A DNA stretch of 64,000 nt from Akkermansia sp. (GCF_020860705.1 NZ_JAJBTT010000009.1:1-64000), one strand, 5' to 3'. Shown: positions 1 through 12,654, counted from the first letter of the stretch. Program-made: numbers and translations. The notes: generated from the sequence alone by a model not told the origin.

Positions 1-2
1 CG

Positions 3-113
3 GATTCCAAATCCGTCTTCCATCCGGTGGATTTAGGAGAGTTTATTAAGTTGTCCCAAGAAAAATTCTTTAACGAAGAGAGGTTGGAAATAATTCCTTC
101 CAAGCCGGCATGA
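3..113 (+). CDS. 3' end of a truncated gene, product unknown
   Basis: An open frame enters from the left edge and stops with TGA at 111-113, giving 36 residues that end in ...EIIPSKPA. The residue mix (charged, with FIKLSQEKFFNEE) looks like a normal protein C-terminus rather than random translation. The fragment is too short to assign a family. The sequence after the stop turns strongly AT-rich, as expected of an intergenic region. Moderate-to-low confidence that this is a real gene tail. Confidence 0.45.
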   Translation, partial: DSKSVFHPVDLGEFIKLSQEKFFNEERLEIIPSKPA

Positions 114-1050
114 GCGATTTTTGCAACCTTGAAACAAACGGAAATAACGGCAAGTTTTTCAGCAACCTGACCATTATTCATTTATTTTATGCATGTTTTA
201 TCAATTTTTAAAACTATCTCATTTTAGTTATACACTTATTATTCACATTCTATTGACATTATTTTTTCTCTTCTACCCGAACCAACACTTATTTCCCCCT
301 ATGGCAAACCATGAATGAAAATAGAACAAGCATCCGGAAACGGTACAGAAAGGATACACTTTCACCACCTTAAATGGGGAGACTTTCAACTTGCCGGGAA
401 AAACGATGGAACGTGGAATAGGAACCTTGTTTTTCCGGCGCCATCCGCTCTTTTCCGTCCTGGAACACCCTTTCAAAGGACTGGGAACTCTTGGAAGAGC
501 TTGCTTCCTGAACCACTCCCCATGACGACCCGCTATCGCCATGCGTGCTACCAGCCAGTAGCCAGAAGCTCCCGGCCAAGGAAAGACAGCCTCCCTCAGC
601 ACCCTTGTTTCCGGGCTTGGCAAGCTTCCTCACCACGGAGTTTCCCCGGGCTTTCCCCGTTTTCCGGGCAATTCAAACAATTCCGCTAACGGATATGGAG
701 AGGAAAGAGTTTCTCCCATCACTCGGGAATAGTCCAAGAGAACCGGGTTTACGCACCGTAACGGAGCATTCCCGGAGTACCCTTGAACAGGTGTTTCCGT
801 GTGTTCTGTGACGAGGAAAGGAAAGGCAACACCCTCGTGCCGTTCCTTTTCCGTATCTCCACAGCCACCTCTCCAGTATACGCCTCTCCTTCTCCTTGAA
901 CATGGATTTTCCATTCCTTTCTGAAGAACAGGATGAGAGTAACCAGAGAGATTTCAAAAATGCATGCCTGTGAATGGCTGTTGCCGGAGGGAGCGTGACG
1001 CCAATTGTCCTTGTTCCAAACACGAACGAACGGTAGATTTTCCGCGCCGT
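114..1050. other. Long non-coding stretch upstream of metH
   Basis: About 940 bases without a convincing gene. The first ~200 bases are AT-rich with T-runs and a TTGACA at 253-258, but no good -10 element at the right distance. The rest has neighbour-like GC content, but its short open frames on both strands have no protein-like composition and no ribosome binding sites. I looked for cobalamin, SAM and T-box riboswitch signatures because metH follows, and recognised none. It could hold a long 5' leader or decayed sequence. Confidence 0.5.
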
Positions 1051-4812
<3,762 letters not shown>

Positions 4813-4842
4813 CAACCTCTCCCTTATTCCGCTTTTCCCTCT

Positions 4843-5619
4843 ATGCAGCACACCGATCAAATACAGGCCCTGTCAGAGTTCCTGCTGGAATACGCCACCA
4901 CGCTCATGGGGGCGGGAGTGCATACCAACCGCGCCGTGCGCAACATTTCCCGCATCGCCGCCGCATACGGGTACAGCGCGGATATGACCATCTTCCAGCG
5001 CAACATCACCATGAGCCTGATCTGCAAGGATGACGAGACGCTGCGCCGCACCTCCGTCCGGAAGCTGAAACCGCTGGCGTTCAACCTGAACCTGATCCAG
5101 CAGCTCAGCGAATTGAGCTGGCTTCCGGTGGATAACAACGTCAGCATCACTGAGATGGAACAGGCGTTCCATTCCATCGTGCGCACCAAGAGGTTTTCCC
5201 GCTGGACGGACCTGATTCTGGTCAGCATAGGCAACGCCGCCTTCTGCCGCCTGTTCAACGGGGACCTGTGGGCCATGCTCACCGTGTTCGCCGCCACCAT
5301 GCTGGGCTTTCTGGTCAAACAACAGCTCTCCCGGATGAAATACAATCCGCTGGGCGTGATTATTATTTCCGCCTTCACCGCTTCCATGGCGGCCGCGTGC
5401 GCCGTCATTTTCCAGCTCGGCTCCACGCCGCAGATCGCCCTGGCCACCAGCGTGCTGTTCCTGGTTCCCGGCGTCCAGATGATCAACTCCATCATGGACC
5501 TGATGCACGGCCACATCCTGATGGGCATTTCCCGCGGCGTCCATTCCATCATGATGATTTCCTGCATCACCATCGGACTTTCCGCAACCATGCTTATCGT
5601 AGGAGTAAACAGCTTATGA
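4843..5619 (+). CDS. Threonine/serine exporter, ThrE N-terminal type (DUF1212)
   Basis: A 258-aa membrane protein. The N-terminal ~125 residues are soluble and match the ThrE/DUF1212 soluble domain (HTNRAVRNISRIAAAYGYSA, then an FQRNITMSLI strand). They are followed by about five hydrophobic segments from residue ~125 (NAAFCRLFNGDLWAML..., VLFLVPGVQMINSIMDLM). ThrE-like carriers export threonine and serine, often as two half-proteins. Here the gene overlaps its partner by four bases (ATGA at 5616-5619), so translational coupling and heteromer formation are likely. It starts 31 bases after metH and may share its transcript. Family known, substrate inferred. Confidence 0.85.
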   Translation: MQHTDQIQALSEFLLEYATTLMGAGVHTNRAVRNISRIAAAYGYSADMTIFQRNITMSLICKDDETLRRTSVRKLKPLAFNLNLIQQLSELSWLPVDNNVSITEMEQAFHSIVRTKRFSRWTDLILVSIGNAAFCRLFNGDLWAMLTVFAATMLGFLVKQQLSRMKYNPLGVIIISAFTASMAAACAVIFQLGSTPQIALATSVLFLVPGVQMINSIMDLMHGHILMGISRGVHSIMMISCITIGLSATMLIVGVNSL

Positions 5620-6134
5620 GTCCGGATTTCCTTTCCTCCATCCTCCTGGACGGCCTGATGGCCGCCATCGCCGCCACGGGGTTTGCCGTCATTTCCAATC
5701 CGCCCAAGCGCGCCATTGCCGTCTCCGCCCTGCTGGCGGCCATCGGCCACGCCTTCCGCTTTTACATGCTCCATTCCTGGTCCATTGACATTTCCAGCGC
5801 TACGTTCATCGCCGCCTTCACCATAGGCATGCTGGGCGTCATGACGGCTAAACTCGTAAAATGCCCGGCGGAAATTTTCGCCTTCCCCTCCCTGCTGCCG
5901 ATGATTCCGGGCGTATATGCCTACAAGACCATCCTGGCCCTGATGCAGTTCATGCAGGAGAACCAGGACACGGCCACCATGAACCGGCTGATCATAGACA
6001 TCTGCAAGAACGGCATCACCGCCTTCTTCATCATCTTCTCCCTGGTGATCGGAGTTGCCATTCCCATGCTGATGTTCAAACGGTTGAGCTATACCCGCAT
6101 CATCAAGCCGGAACATTGCCCCCCAAACCCCTGA
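5616..6134 (+). CDS. Threonine/serine exporter, ThrE C-terminal small subunit (DUF3815)
   Basis: A 172-aa, almost wholly hydrophobic protein with about five membrane spans. It has the conserved FPSLLPMIPGVYAYK segment typical of the short ThrE_2/DUF3815 half of the exporter. ATG 5616 overlaps the stop of the upstream half, so the two halves are translated together. The frame is open much further upstream (to 5268), but that part is the out-of-frame shadow of the first half. It presumably completes the pore with the 258-aa protein. The export substrate is inferred only from the family. Confidence 0.85.
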   Translation: MSPDFLSSILLDGLMAAIAATGFAVISNPPKRAIAVSALLAAIGHAFRFYMLHSWSIDISSATFIAAFTIGMLGVMTAKLVKCPAEIFAFPSLLPMIPGVYAYKTILALMQFMQENQDTATMNRLIIDICKNGITAFFIIFSLVIGVAIPMLMFKRLSYTRIIKPEHCPPNP

Positions 6135-6213
6135 ATCAGGGCATTTTTCTCTTGCCAGACCACGCCCCGTGTGGTTTACTACGCCCCGCAACGGCAGCAA
6201 TGCCAGTGCAGAC

Positions 6214-6288
6214 AGCCCCATAGTGTAATTGGTAACACACCTGATTTTGGTTCAGTATTTCTAGGTTCGAGTCCTGGTGGGGCTGCCA
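6214..6288 (+). tRNA. tRNA-Gln (anticodon TTG)
   Basis: A cloverleaf can be drawn. The acceptor stem AGCCCCA (6214-6220) pairs perfectly with TGGGGCT (6278-6284), followed by discriminator G and an encoded CCA. The D-arm is GTG...CAC. The anticodon loop TTTTGGT holds TTG, decoding CAA. The T-arm has the loop TTCGAGT. The anticodon stem has an apparent C/T mismatch at its top pair (27-43), leaving four good pairs. A terminator follows at once. Confidence 0.95.
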
Positions 6289-6290
6289 AT

Positions 6291-6316
6291 CCTCCTTCTT
6301 TTCAAGGAGGTTTTTT
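6291..6316 (+). terminator. Intrinsic terminator after tRNA-Gln
   Basis: CCTCCTT (6291-6297) pairs with AAGGAGG (6304-6310) and is followed by six T residues. It begins three bases after the tRNA CCA end, as expected for a monocistronic tRNA unit. Confidence 0.9.
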
Positions 6317-6393
6317 AATGGCCTTTTGTCCCCGGAACCGGGCCGTTCCCTATTTGCTTGAGTTCAGGAGGCATACCGCGGTAATTTGTTTGC

Positions 6394-6717
6394 ATGTATA
6401 TCAGTACCCTTGAAACCACTCCGGGCCATTCCATTGAACGGGTCCTGGGCTATGCCACCGGAAACGCCGTAAAGGCGCGCCATGTAGGTTCCGATGTAAT
6501 GGCAAGCTTAAAGAGCATTGTAGGAGGAGAGATCAAACAATACTCCGACCTTATGAATGATACGCGTTCCCTGGCCGTCGAACGGCTGAAGGAAAACGCC
6601 CTGAAGATGGGAGCCAACGCCGTCATTGGCCTCCGCTTTGCCAGCAGCGAGATTTCCCCCGGACTCAGTGAACTGCTGGCTTACGGTACGGCAGTTGTTC
6701 TGGCGAACCCTTCATGA
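6394..6717 (+). CDS. YbjQ/UPF0145 family protein
   Basis: A 107-aa soluble protein matching the YbjQ (UPF0145) family, which forms small oligomeric alpha/beta assemblies sometimes described as heavy-metal-binding. Family hallmarks are the opening ISTLETTPGHSIERVLGYATGN, the central R/K-rich turn, and ALKMGANAVIGLRF followed by a GTAVVL strand. Full length, with no membrane segment. The next upstream in-frame codons include a stop, so the start is fixed, although the AGGAGG at 6367-6372 is unusually far from it. It stands alone between tRNA-Gln and a hairpin repeat. Physiological role unknown. Confidence 0.88.
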   Translation: MYISTLETTPGHSIERVLGYATGNAVKARHVGSDVMASLKSIVGGEIKQYSDLMNDTRSLAVERLKENALKMGANAVIGLRFASSEISPGLSELLAYGTAVVLANPS

Positions 6718-6779
6718 ATCTGCGGGGACTGAATTTCCCGGGTTCCTGACTATCCAATCGCAAGGAGAGCCGCACCGCC

Positions 6780-6807
6780 GGGAATAAGGGGTTCCCGCCC
6801 CTTATAA
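6780..6807 (+). repeat. Dispersed hairpin repeat, copy 1
   Basis: Core GGGAATAAGGGGTTCCCGCC... with stem ATAAGGGG (6784-6791) paired to CCCCTTAT (6798-6805). It lies 62 bases after the YbjQ stop on the same strand. It belongs to the family seen at 9831, 30423, 30811, 31739, 48355, 56968 and 57962. No T-run follows, so it is not a standard intrinsic terminator. Confidence 0.85.
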
Positions 6808-6872
6808 AACCACGGCCAGCCCATAAAAAAGAGAAACTTCCCTTCCCCTGCGCTTCGGAAAGGGTTTCTGCC

Positions 6873-6976
6873 TGAAGGCCGGTAAACCGGACAAGCCCGG
6901 TTGGATGGCAAGCGTAGCGTGAAACCCGCAGGGTGAGTGAATCCACAGGATGAACGAATCAAACCTTCGTTCCCAG
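6873..6976 (+). repeat. 104 bp dispersed repeat, copy 1
   Basis: Begins TGAAGGCCGG and ends CGTTCCCAG. It is matched, by eye at roughly 80 percent identity and with the same 104-base length, by the reverse complement of 58056-58159. It contains an AACCGG...CCGGTT inverted repeat. Both copies lie beside a hairpin repeat, but in opposite relative order. Confidence 0.8.
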
Positions 6977-7114
6977 GTGACGGCGGTCAGGTCATCTCCG
7001 GGCATCAATGCTTCTCCCTTGTTTCCACATCCTCCGGACGGCGGCCATGCAACATTCCGGGACGGTAAAAGCTCTTGCGTTACAGGGATTTTTTTGCATA
7101 ATCGCCCCGCAGGA

Positions 7115-8443
7115 ATGACGGAAAAACCTATACAACTTGGGCTTGCAGGACTGGGAACGGTCGGTTCCGGCGTGTATGAAACGCTGTGCCGCAATCATGC
7201 CCTTCTGGAAGCCCGGAGCAAGATTCCTTTCAGGATCAAGCGCATTGCCGTCCGCAACGTGGAAAAACCCAGGGAGACCGCCGTTCCACGGGAATTGCTG
7301 ACGGACGACTGGCATGACCTGGTGAATGATCCGGAAATAGACATCGTCATTGAACTGATCGGCGGCACGCGCCAGGCTTACGACCTGGTGACGCTGGCCC
7401 TCCACGCCGGGAAACCCGTCGTCACGGGAAACAAGGCGCTTCTGGCCGAATATGGGGCGGAGATTTTCAAGCTTTCCGCGGAAATGGGGACGCCCATTTA
7501 TTTTGAAGCCTCCGCCGGAGGCGGCATCCCCATCATCCAGAGCTTGCAGAATTCCCTCATCTGCAACCATATCAACTCTATTGTAGGCATCATCAACGGA
7601 ACGTCCAATTACATCCTTTCCGCCATGGGGGAACACGGAGCCGATTATGAGGACGCCCTGGTCCAGGCCCAGAAGCTGGGCTTTGCGGAAGAAGACCCTT
7701 CCCTGGACGTCAACGGCTGGGACGCCGCCCACAAGGCCCTCATCCTGGCAATGCTGGCGTATGGAACCACCATTTCCCCGGACAAGATCTACGTCAGCGG
7801 CATTGAAAACATCACCAGCAGGGATTTCGAGTTCGCCAAGAAGCTGGGATACACCATCAAGCTTCTCGTCGTCATCCGCTACCACGAAGGGCAGGAAGAC
7901 GCCCTGGAACTGCGCGTCCAGCCCTGCTTTGTCCATGACTGGCACATCCTGGCCTCCGTCAATGGCGTGTTCAACGCCATCTCCGTCAATGGAGACATTG
8001 TAGGGGAAACGCTGTTCTACGGACGCGGGGCGGGCAAGAATCCAACGGCCTCCGCCGTCATCAGCGACGTCATCACCGCCATGCGCGAAAGCCGCTACCC
8101 GGAATACCACACGGGGTTCAATCCGTACGCCAAGTCCTGCGGAGTCATGCACATCAATGATACGGTCACTCCGTATTACGTCCGCTTCCAGGTGGCGGAC
8201 CGGCCCGGCGTCATTGCGGAAATAGCCCGCATCCTCGCCACCTTCGGGATCGGCATTTCCGCTACTTCTTCCGCTCCCAGCCACATTGCTGAAGACGGAG
8301 CCCCCTGGAACGACCTCGTTTTCATCCTCCATTCCTGCCCGTGGGGCCAGCTCCAGAAGGCCCTGGAGGAAATTGCCCGGATTTCCTGCGTGGCGGCGGA
8401 TCCCCGCGTACTCCGCATTGAACACCTTCTTCCTCAATCCTAA
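7115..8443 (+). CDS. hom: Homoserine dehydrogenase
   Basis: Reduces aspartate semialdehyde to homoserine, the branch point to threonine and methionine. The 442-aa protein has an N-terminal Rossmann fold (LGLAGLGTVGSGVYETL), the family segment SAGGGIPIIQSLQNSL with GIINGTSNYIL and EDPSLDVNGWDAAHK, and a C-terminal ACT domain (VADRPGVIAEIARILATFGI), which suggests feedback control by threonine. The frame is open to 6950, but ATG 7115 directly precedes the family start (MTEKPIQLGLAGLG). The adjacent AGGA sits almost on the start codon, so the leader may be very short. It is followed after 18 bases by aspartate kinase, forming a biosynthetic pair. Confidence 0.96.
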   Translation: MTEKPIQLGLAGLGTVGSGVYETLCRNHALLEARSKIPFRIKRIAVRNVEKPRETAVPRELLTDDWHDLVNDPEIDIVIELIGGTRQAYDLVTLALHAGKPVVTGNKALLAEYGAEIFKLSAEMGTPIYFEASAGGGIPIIQSLQNSLICNHINSIVGIINGTSNYILSAMGEHGADYEDALVQAQKLGFAEEDPSLDVNGWDAAHKALILAMLAYGTTISPDKIYVSGIENITSRDFEFAKKLGYTIKLLVVIRYHEGQEDALELRVQPCFVHDWHILASVNGVFNAISVNGDIVGETLFYGRGAGKNPTASAVISDVITAMRESRYPEYHTGFNPYAKSCGVMHINDTVTPYYVRFQVADRPGVIAEIARILATFGIGISATSSAPSHIAEDGAPWNDLVFILHSCPWGQLQKALEEIARISCVAADPRVLRIEHLLPQS

Positions 8444-8461
8444 CCCACATCATCCTGTTAC

Positions 8462-9679
8462 ATGGCTCTTATCGTCCAAAAATTCGGGGGCAGCTCCGTC
8501 GGCACCATTGACCGCATCCGCAATGTGGCACGCCGCATCCATGATACTGCCAGGGACGGCAACCAGGTGGTAGCCGTCGTTTCCGCCATGAGCGGCGTGA
8601 CGGACAAGCTGATCGGCCTGGCCAAAGAACTGTCCGAAACCCCTTGCGAACGTGAACTGGACGTGCTGATGGCCACCGGCGAACAGCAGTCCATCGCCCT
8701 GCTCTGCATGGCCCTTCACGAGCTGGGGGAAAAAGCCATGTCCTTCACGGGGGCACAGGCGGGCATTACCACCTTCGGCTCCCATACGCGCGGCCGCATC
8801 CACAGCATTGCCCCCACGCTGATGAACAAGTACCTGATGGAAGGCAACATCCTCATCTGCGCCGGGTTCCAGGGGGCCACGGAAGAAGGAATGGTCCAGA
8901 CGCTGGGCCGGGGGGGATCCGACCTTTCCGCCATCGCCATCGCGGCCGCGCTGAAAGCGGACGTGTGCCAGATTTTTACAGATGTGGACGGCGTATACAC
9001 CTGCGATCCCCGCGTGGTGAAAGACGCCAAAAAAATACAAACCCTTTCATATGACGAGATGCTTGAAATGGCATCCAACGGTTCCAAGGTGATGCAGTCG
9101 CGCTCCGTGGAATTCGCCAAAAAATTCGGCGTCGTCTTTGAAGTTCGCAACTCCATGAACAACAACCCCGGTACAATCGTGCAAGAAGAAACTCCCTCCA
9201 TGGAAGCCGTCGTCATCCGCGGCATTTCCATTGACCGCAACCAGGCCCGCGTCACCATCACCGGCATTCCGGACCAGATCGGCTACACGGCCCAGGTCCT
9301 GGGCGCCCTGGCTGAAGCGGAAATCAATCTGGACATGATTCTGGCCAATACGGCGCATGACGGCTACGTTCGCCAGTCCTTCACCATGCCCTCCAATGAA
9401 CTGGGCCGCGCCCAGGCCGCCCTCAAGCCGGTCATGGCCGCCCTCGGCTCCACCGTGAAGGTGGAAACGGAAGCGGGCCTTGCCAAGCTTTCCCTGGTGG
9501 GCATCGGCATGCGTTCCCACTCCGGCGTAGGAGCTACCGCATTCAAGGCCCTGGCGGATGCCAACATCAAGACGGGCATGATTTCCACTTCGGAAATCAA
9601 GATTGCCGTGATGGTGGACGAGTCAGACATTGAGGAAGCGGCCCGGGTGGTGCATAAGGCATTTAACCTGGGGGCATAA
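8462..9679 (+). CDS. lysC: Aspartate kinase
   Basis: Phosphorylates aspartate at the head of the lysine/threonine/methionine pathway. The 405-aa protein is monofunctional. It starts with the nucleotide-binding signature VQKFGGSSVG, has FQGATEEGMVQTLGRGGSD and FTDVDGVYTCDPR, and ends with two ACT domains (ITGIPDQIGYTAQVLGALAE and LVGIGMRSHSGVGATAFKAL) that would sense lysine and/or threonine. It sits 18 bases after hom on the same strand and is closed by a strong terminator, so the two probably form an operon. Confidence 0.96.
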   Translation: MALIVQKFGGSSVGTIDRIRNVARRIHDTARDGNQVVAVVSAMSGVTDKLIGLAKELSETPCERELDVLMATGEQQSIALLCMALHELGEKAMSFTGAQAGITTFGSHTRGRIHSIAPTLMNKYLMEGNILICAGFQGATEEGMVQTLGRGGSDLSAIAIAAALKADVCQIFTDVDGVYTCDPRVVKDAKKIQTLSYDEMLEMASNGSKVMQSRSVEFAKKFGVVFEVRNSMNNNPGTIVQEETPSMEAVVIRGISIDRNQARVTITGIPDQIGYTAQVLGALAEAEINLDMILANTAHDGYVRQSFTMPSNELGRAQAALKPVMAALGSTVKVETEAGLAKLSLVGIGMRSHSGVGATAFKALADANIKTGMISTSEIKIAVMVDESDIEEAARVVHKAFNLGA

Positions 9680-9713
9680 TTCCACCGCCCTACCTCCAGC
9701 CCTTTTTCAAAAC

Positions 9714-9743
9714 CGGTTCACGTTTTCGTGGACCGTTTTTTTT
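9714..9743 (+). terminator. Intrinsic terminator of hom-lysC
   Basis: CGGTTCACG (9714-9722), loop TTTT, CGTGGACCG (9727-9735), then eight T residues. The stem has nine pairs including one wobble. Confidence 0.92.
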
Positions 9744-9830
9744 AACGTGTTTTCCTGCGTCCGAACCAAACCGGGAAAAAGACGGAACAAAAGAAACCGG
9801 GGAATATCATCTCCCGCCATGCCCGTTCTT

Positions 9831-9882
9831 TTACAAGGGGCGGGCCCCCTTATTCCCTGCGTATGGATTCAAGCCGGATACG
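9831..9882 (-). repeat. Dispersed hairpin repeat, copy 2
   Basis: Read on the minus strand, a first hairpin CGTAT...ATACG (9882-9860) is followed by the core GGGAATAAGGGGGCCCGCCC (ending at 9831). The outer stem contains a T-G wobble where other copies have T-A or C-G. It lies 30 bases after the stop of the minus-strand gene ending at 9912. Confidence 0.8.
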
Positions 9883-9911
9883 GAATCACCATTTTACCGC
9901 TGTCATAAGAA

Positions 9912-11264
9912 TCAGGAGTGAGGGGGAACCGGATTAGGCACCTTGATGGGGGAGGAAGTGTACATGCCATGTCCCGGTGTTCCAACAGCGCCGGAGGTGG
10001 AAAACGTAGCCTTCACAAATACATGGGAATCACGGGAATAAATACGCCAGTCCGGACAGGAATACTTGATAAGAGCCGCCGTGCTTTCCCCCGGTTCCAG
10101 CGTCTCCTCAGGGAGGAAATCATCCCCGGCAGCAGACAAGTCCCAGGCAGAGGCAAAAGGTTCAAGGTGCACTTCACACAAGTTGTTGCATGTGAAACGG
10201 CCGTCACTGGAGAACCGGAGAATGACATTGCCCCATCCCTGTTCCAGCCTCACCGGTTTGCCGCTTGCGTTTTTCAGTGTTAAAATAAACTCCATATCTC
10301 CCGGAGCGGGACTTCCAAGGCTTTCCAGAGTAACGGATACGGCAGCCGTGGAATCTTCCCACGGTTCCGGATAAAGAAGAACGGCATTGTCTCCGCGGCT
10401 GAGCCATGCTTTTCCCTCCACGATGATGATGTCTTCCCCAAAACGCGTCCAGATCTGCCGGACCGTTTCACCTCCCAAAGAATTCACCACCTCAAAAGAT
10501 GAGCACAATCTCATGGATTCTTTTTTCCCCACCTTGCCCGAATCTACCTGAACAAGATTTTCAAAGGAGCAGGCAGAGTCATAGCCCATGGGAACAGAAG
10601 AACTTTTTCCCGTCATAGGATCAAGTATCATCCAAACTCTTTTCCGTTCATCATCCCTGGTTACTCCCCGGAATTCCAGCAAGCCCTGATGATCCGGGAA
10701 AGGAGTCACTGACTCCAGCTTGTACCTGTCTTCCCCGTCCCAGGAAATGCGCTTCGCCTTTTCCTTCTTGTCCGGAAAGAAATAAATGCGTCCTTCCGCC
10801 TGCACCATTCCCAGAATTCTGTCAAACCGTCCCCAATAGGGAGTATAGGAGTCATTTCTAAGGGGAAGATACCGTTCCGAATCATTGGCCAGCATTCCAT
10901 TTTTCATTCCATGCCCGGAAGGAAATGTCTTCATGACATCAAGAATTTTCTGCGGAGGCAGAAGGCGCACCAGGGAAAACGGATGCACGGGGTCTTTTTC
11001 CCGCTTGTACGCAAAAAAACCTTTTATAAACTGTTCACAGTAAGTGTCGTTATCATCTTGGCTGTGCAGGATGGAGTAAGCCACGTAATCGGGAGATTCC
11101 GGCGTCCATGCCCTGCTTTTCAGCAAAGCTCCGGTTTCTTCATCCACGGAATAAACGGCAATTTCCTTCCACGGGGGGGATTCCCGGACATCCGGGCACG
11201 GAAACGCATCACTGGCGGCCATAAAAGACGCCACGGCAAAAGGCAGAAAAAACAGGGCTTTCAT
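9912..11264 (-). CDS. Secreted protein of unknown function with a BsuPI-like C-terminal domain
   Basis: A 450-aa protein with a signal peptide (MKALFFLPFAVASFMAASDA, cleavage near residue 20). The first ~320 residues are not recognised. They hold several FP-, W- and D-rich strands and could be a beta-propeller-like or other all-beta fold. The last ~110 residues (VSVTLESLGSPAPGDMEFIL, then TLKNASGKPVRL and LEPGES) resemble the intracellular proteinase inhibitor (BsuPI) Ig-like domain seen in many secreted bacterial proteins. It is followed on its own strand by hairpin repeat copy 2. Its neighbour at 11320-11829 is also exported. Function unknown. Confidence 0.7.
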   Translation of the reverse strand: MKALFFLPFAVASFMAASDAFPCPDVRESPPWKEIAVYSVDEETGALLKSRAWTPESPDYVAYSILHSQDDNDTYCEQFIKGFFAYKREKDPVHPFSLVRLLPPQKILDVMKTFPSGHGMKNGMLANDSERYLPLRNDSYTPYWGRFDRILGMVQAEGRIYFFPDKKEKAKRISWDGEDRYKLESVTPFPDHQGLLEFRGVTRDDERKRVWMILDPMTGKSSSVPMGYDSACSFENLVQVDSGKVGKKESMRLCSSFEVVNSLGGETVRQIWTRFGEDIIIVEGKAWLSRGDNAVLLYPEPWEDSTAAVSVTLESLGSPAPGDMEFILTLKNASGKPVRLEQGWGNVILRFSSDGRFTCNNLCEVHLEPFASAWDLSAAGDDFLPEETLEPGESTAALIKYSCPDWRIYSRDSHVFVKATFSTSGAVGTPGHGMYTSSPIKVPNPVPPHS

Positions 11265-11319
11265 ACAGGGAGAGGGTTGTCTCTCCTATATCATGCCAAG
11301 GCGCTCCCGGACAATCCTT

Positions 11320-11829
11320 TTATTGCACCCGTATTGTCTGCTCAATCAGTTCGTTGAGGCGGGGAGCGGCAACGCCGCCAACCATTTCCTTCAACTTCAT
11401 GCCTTCCAGGTACAGGACCGTTAGAGGAACGGCTTCCAGATGGTACTTGCGCGCTACATCCGGATAGGAGTCTGCATCAATCAACACGGCAAACGCCTTG
11501 CCGTCCTGCTTCTCGGCATAGGATTTAACCGCCTCAACGTAATCCATGGCCGGCCGGCTCCAGGGAGCGTAAAAGACAATCAGCACGTTGCGGCCGGAAA
11601 GCTCCGTCAGCTGCCGCATGTCCTCCCCCTTGTAATCCATCCACGCAGGAGCTTTCTTTTTAGGTTCTGCCGAAGGAAGGATTTTTTTTGGCGGATCAAA
11701 CGTCCTTTCCAAAGGCCGCGGAGCGGGCTTCTTCTCCGCATAGCGGGCGCGGCGTTCGCCGGAATCGTCGCATCCGGTCAAACCGGCCATCAGCAAACCG
11801 CTGACCAAGATGAACAAGCCCTGTTTCAT
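11320..11829 (-). CDS. Thioredoxin-fold lipoprotein lacking the CxxC active site
   Basis: A 169-aa protein with a lipoprotein signal (MKQGLFILVSGLLMAGLTGC, lipid-attachment Cys20). A Lys/Pro-rich linker (~25-65) leads into a thioredoxin-like domain (NVLIVFYAPWSRPAMDYVEA, DADSYPDVARKYHLEAVPLT, VGGVAAPRLNELIEQ). The cis-Pro loop (VPLT) is kept, but the redox motif WCxxC is replaced by WSRPA, so thiol-disulfide exchange is unlikely. A binding or chaperone role at the outer or inner membrane is an inference. It lies 55 bases upstream of the gene ending at 9912 and is probably co-transcribed with it. Confidence 0.8.
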   Translation of the reverse strand: MKQGLFILVSGLLMAGLTGCDDSGERRARYAEKKPAPRPLERTFDPPKKILPSAEPKKKAPAWMDYKGEDMRQLTELSGRNVLIVFYAPWSRPAMDYVEAVKSYAEKQDGKAFAVLIDADSYPDVARKYHLEAVPLTVLYLEGMKLKEMVGGVAAPRLNELIEQTIRVQ

Positions 11830-11919
11830 TCCACGGGCAAGTATGCCCGGAGAAGGCGAATTTGCAAGACTGAAACCCGTCCCTGCTTTTCACGTTGCCC
11901 CATCCCCACTTTCTCTGTT

Positions 11920-12654
11920 ATGATGACCTTTAACATGAATGGCGTCCCTCCACTGGAATTTGCAGGGGTTTCCCACTGGGCGGCTTTGGCCGTTCTCCTG
12001 GCGGCGGGAATGTGCATCGTGGAACTGGGCCAGTCCTACAAGAAAACCGTCAGGAACCGCACTACGTTCTGGCTCGGCATCGCCTGCCTGTTCACCCTGG
12101 TTCCGGACCTGGCCGCCATGATGGCGGATGAACCGGAGAAGAGCTGGACATGGATGCTTCCCCTGCATTTCTGCTCCGTCATGCAGGTGCTCTGCGCCCT
12201 GAGCCTGTGGATTCCATCCCGCCTGCTGCGGTCCGTGGTATATTACTGCGTGCTGTGCGCCACCCTCCAGGGGCTGATAACCCCTTCCGTAGCCCATGAC
12301 TTCCCGTCCTGGACGTATTTTGCCTTTTTCCTGTCCCACGGCGTGACCGTCATCACGGCCCTTTACCTGCCGCTGGCGCTGGAATGGAAGCCGGCGCGCT
12401 GGGATTTCCTGTGGGCTCTTCTGCTGGCCAACGTGTATCTGGCCGTCATTTACCCCGTCAACAAGCTCCTGGAAACCAATTACGGGTTTACCATGTCCAC
12501 GCCCGAGGGCGGTTCCGTACTGGACCTGCTCGGGCCATGGCCATGGTACCTGCTGTGGATGCAAATTCCGGCGCTCGTGCTGATGTACCTGCTCACGCTT
12601 CCTTTCCGCCATTATCCCAGGGGCCGCGCAGGCAGCTCCCTGTTCCGTCATTGA
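11920..12654 (+). CDS. TIGR02206/YwaF-family integral membrane protein
   Basis: A 244-aa protein with about six to seven membrane spans. The pattern fits the YwaF/TIGR02206 family: ...FWLGIACLFTLVPDLAAMM, a LPLHFCSVMQVLCALSLW helix with the conserved LPLH..C, FLSHGVTVITALYLPL, and a last helix before a basic tail (RHYPRGRAGS). ATG 11920 (MMTFNMNG) is chosen, and ATG 11935 is also possible. The long upstream open frame to 11440 is a shadow of the minus-strand lipoprotein gene. It diverges from that gene. Function unknown. Confidence 0.75.
   Translation: MMTFNMNGVPPLEFAGVSHWAALAVLLAAGMCIVELGQSYKKTVRNRTTFWLGIACLFTLVPDLAAMMADEPEKSWTWMLPLHFCSVMQVLCALSLWIPSRLLRSVVYYCVLCATLQGLITPSVAHDFPSWTYFAFFLSHGVTVITALYLPLALEWKPARWDFLWALLLANVYLAVIYPVNKLLETNYGFTMSTPEGGSVLDLLGPWPWYLLWMQIPALVLMYLLTLPFRHYPRGRAGSSLFRH

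Larger units (their letters stand above)
6718..7114. other. Repeat-bearing spacer before homoserine dehydrogenase
   Basis: No gene seen. The spacer holds a hairpin repeat (6780-6807) and one copy of a 104 bp repeat (6873-6976). It ends in a short AT-rich stretch (7088-7102) with TTGCGT at 7075-7080 and CATAAT at 7097-7102, 16 bases apart. That is a possible promoter which would give a very short or absent leader. The frame of hom is open through part of this spacer, but the translation there is not protein-like. Confidence 0.55.

Noticed and set aside
114-1050. Cobalamin, SAM or T-box riboswitch in the metH leader
   Set aside because: I searched by eye for the conserved boxes and found none. 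A covariance-model search would be decisive.
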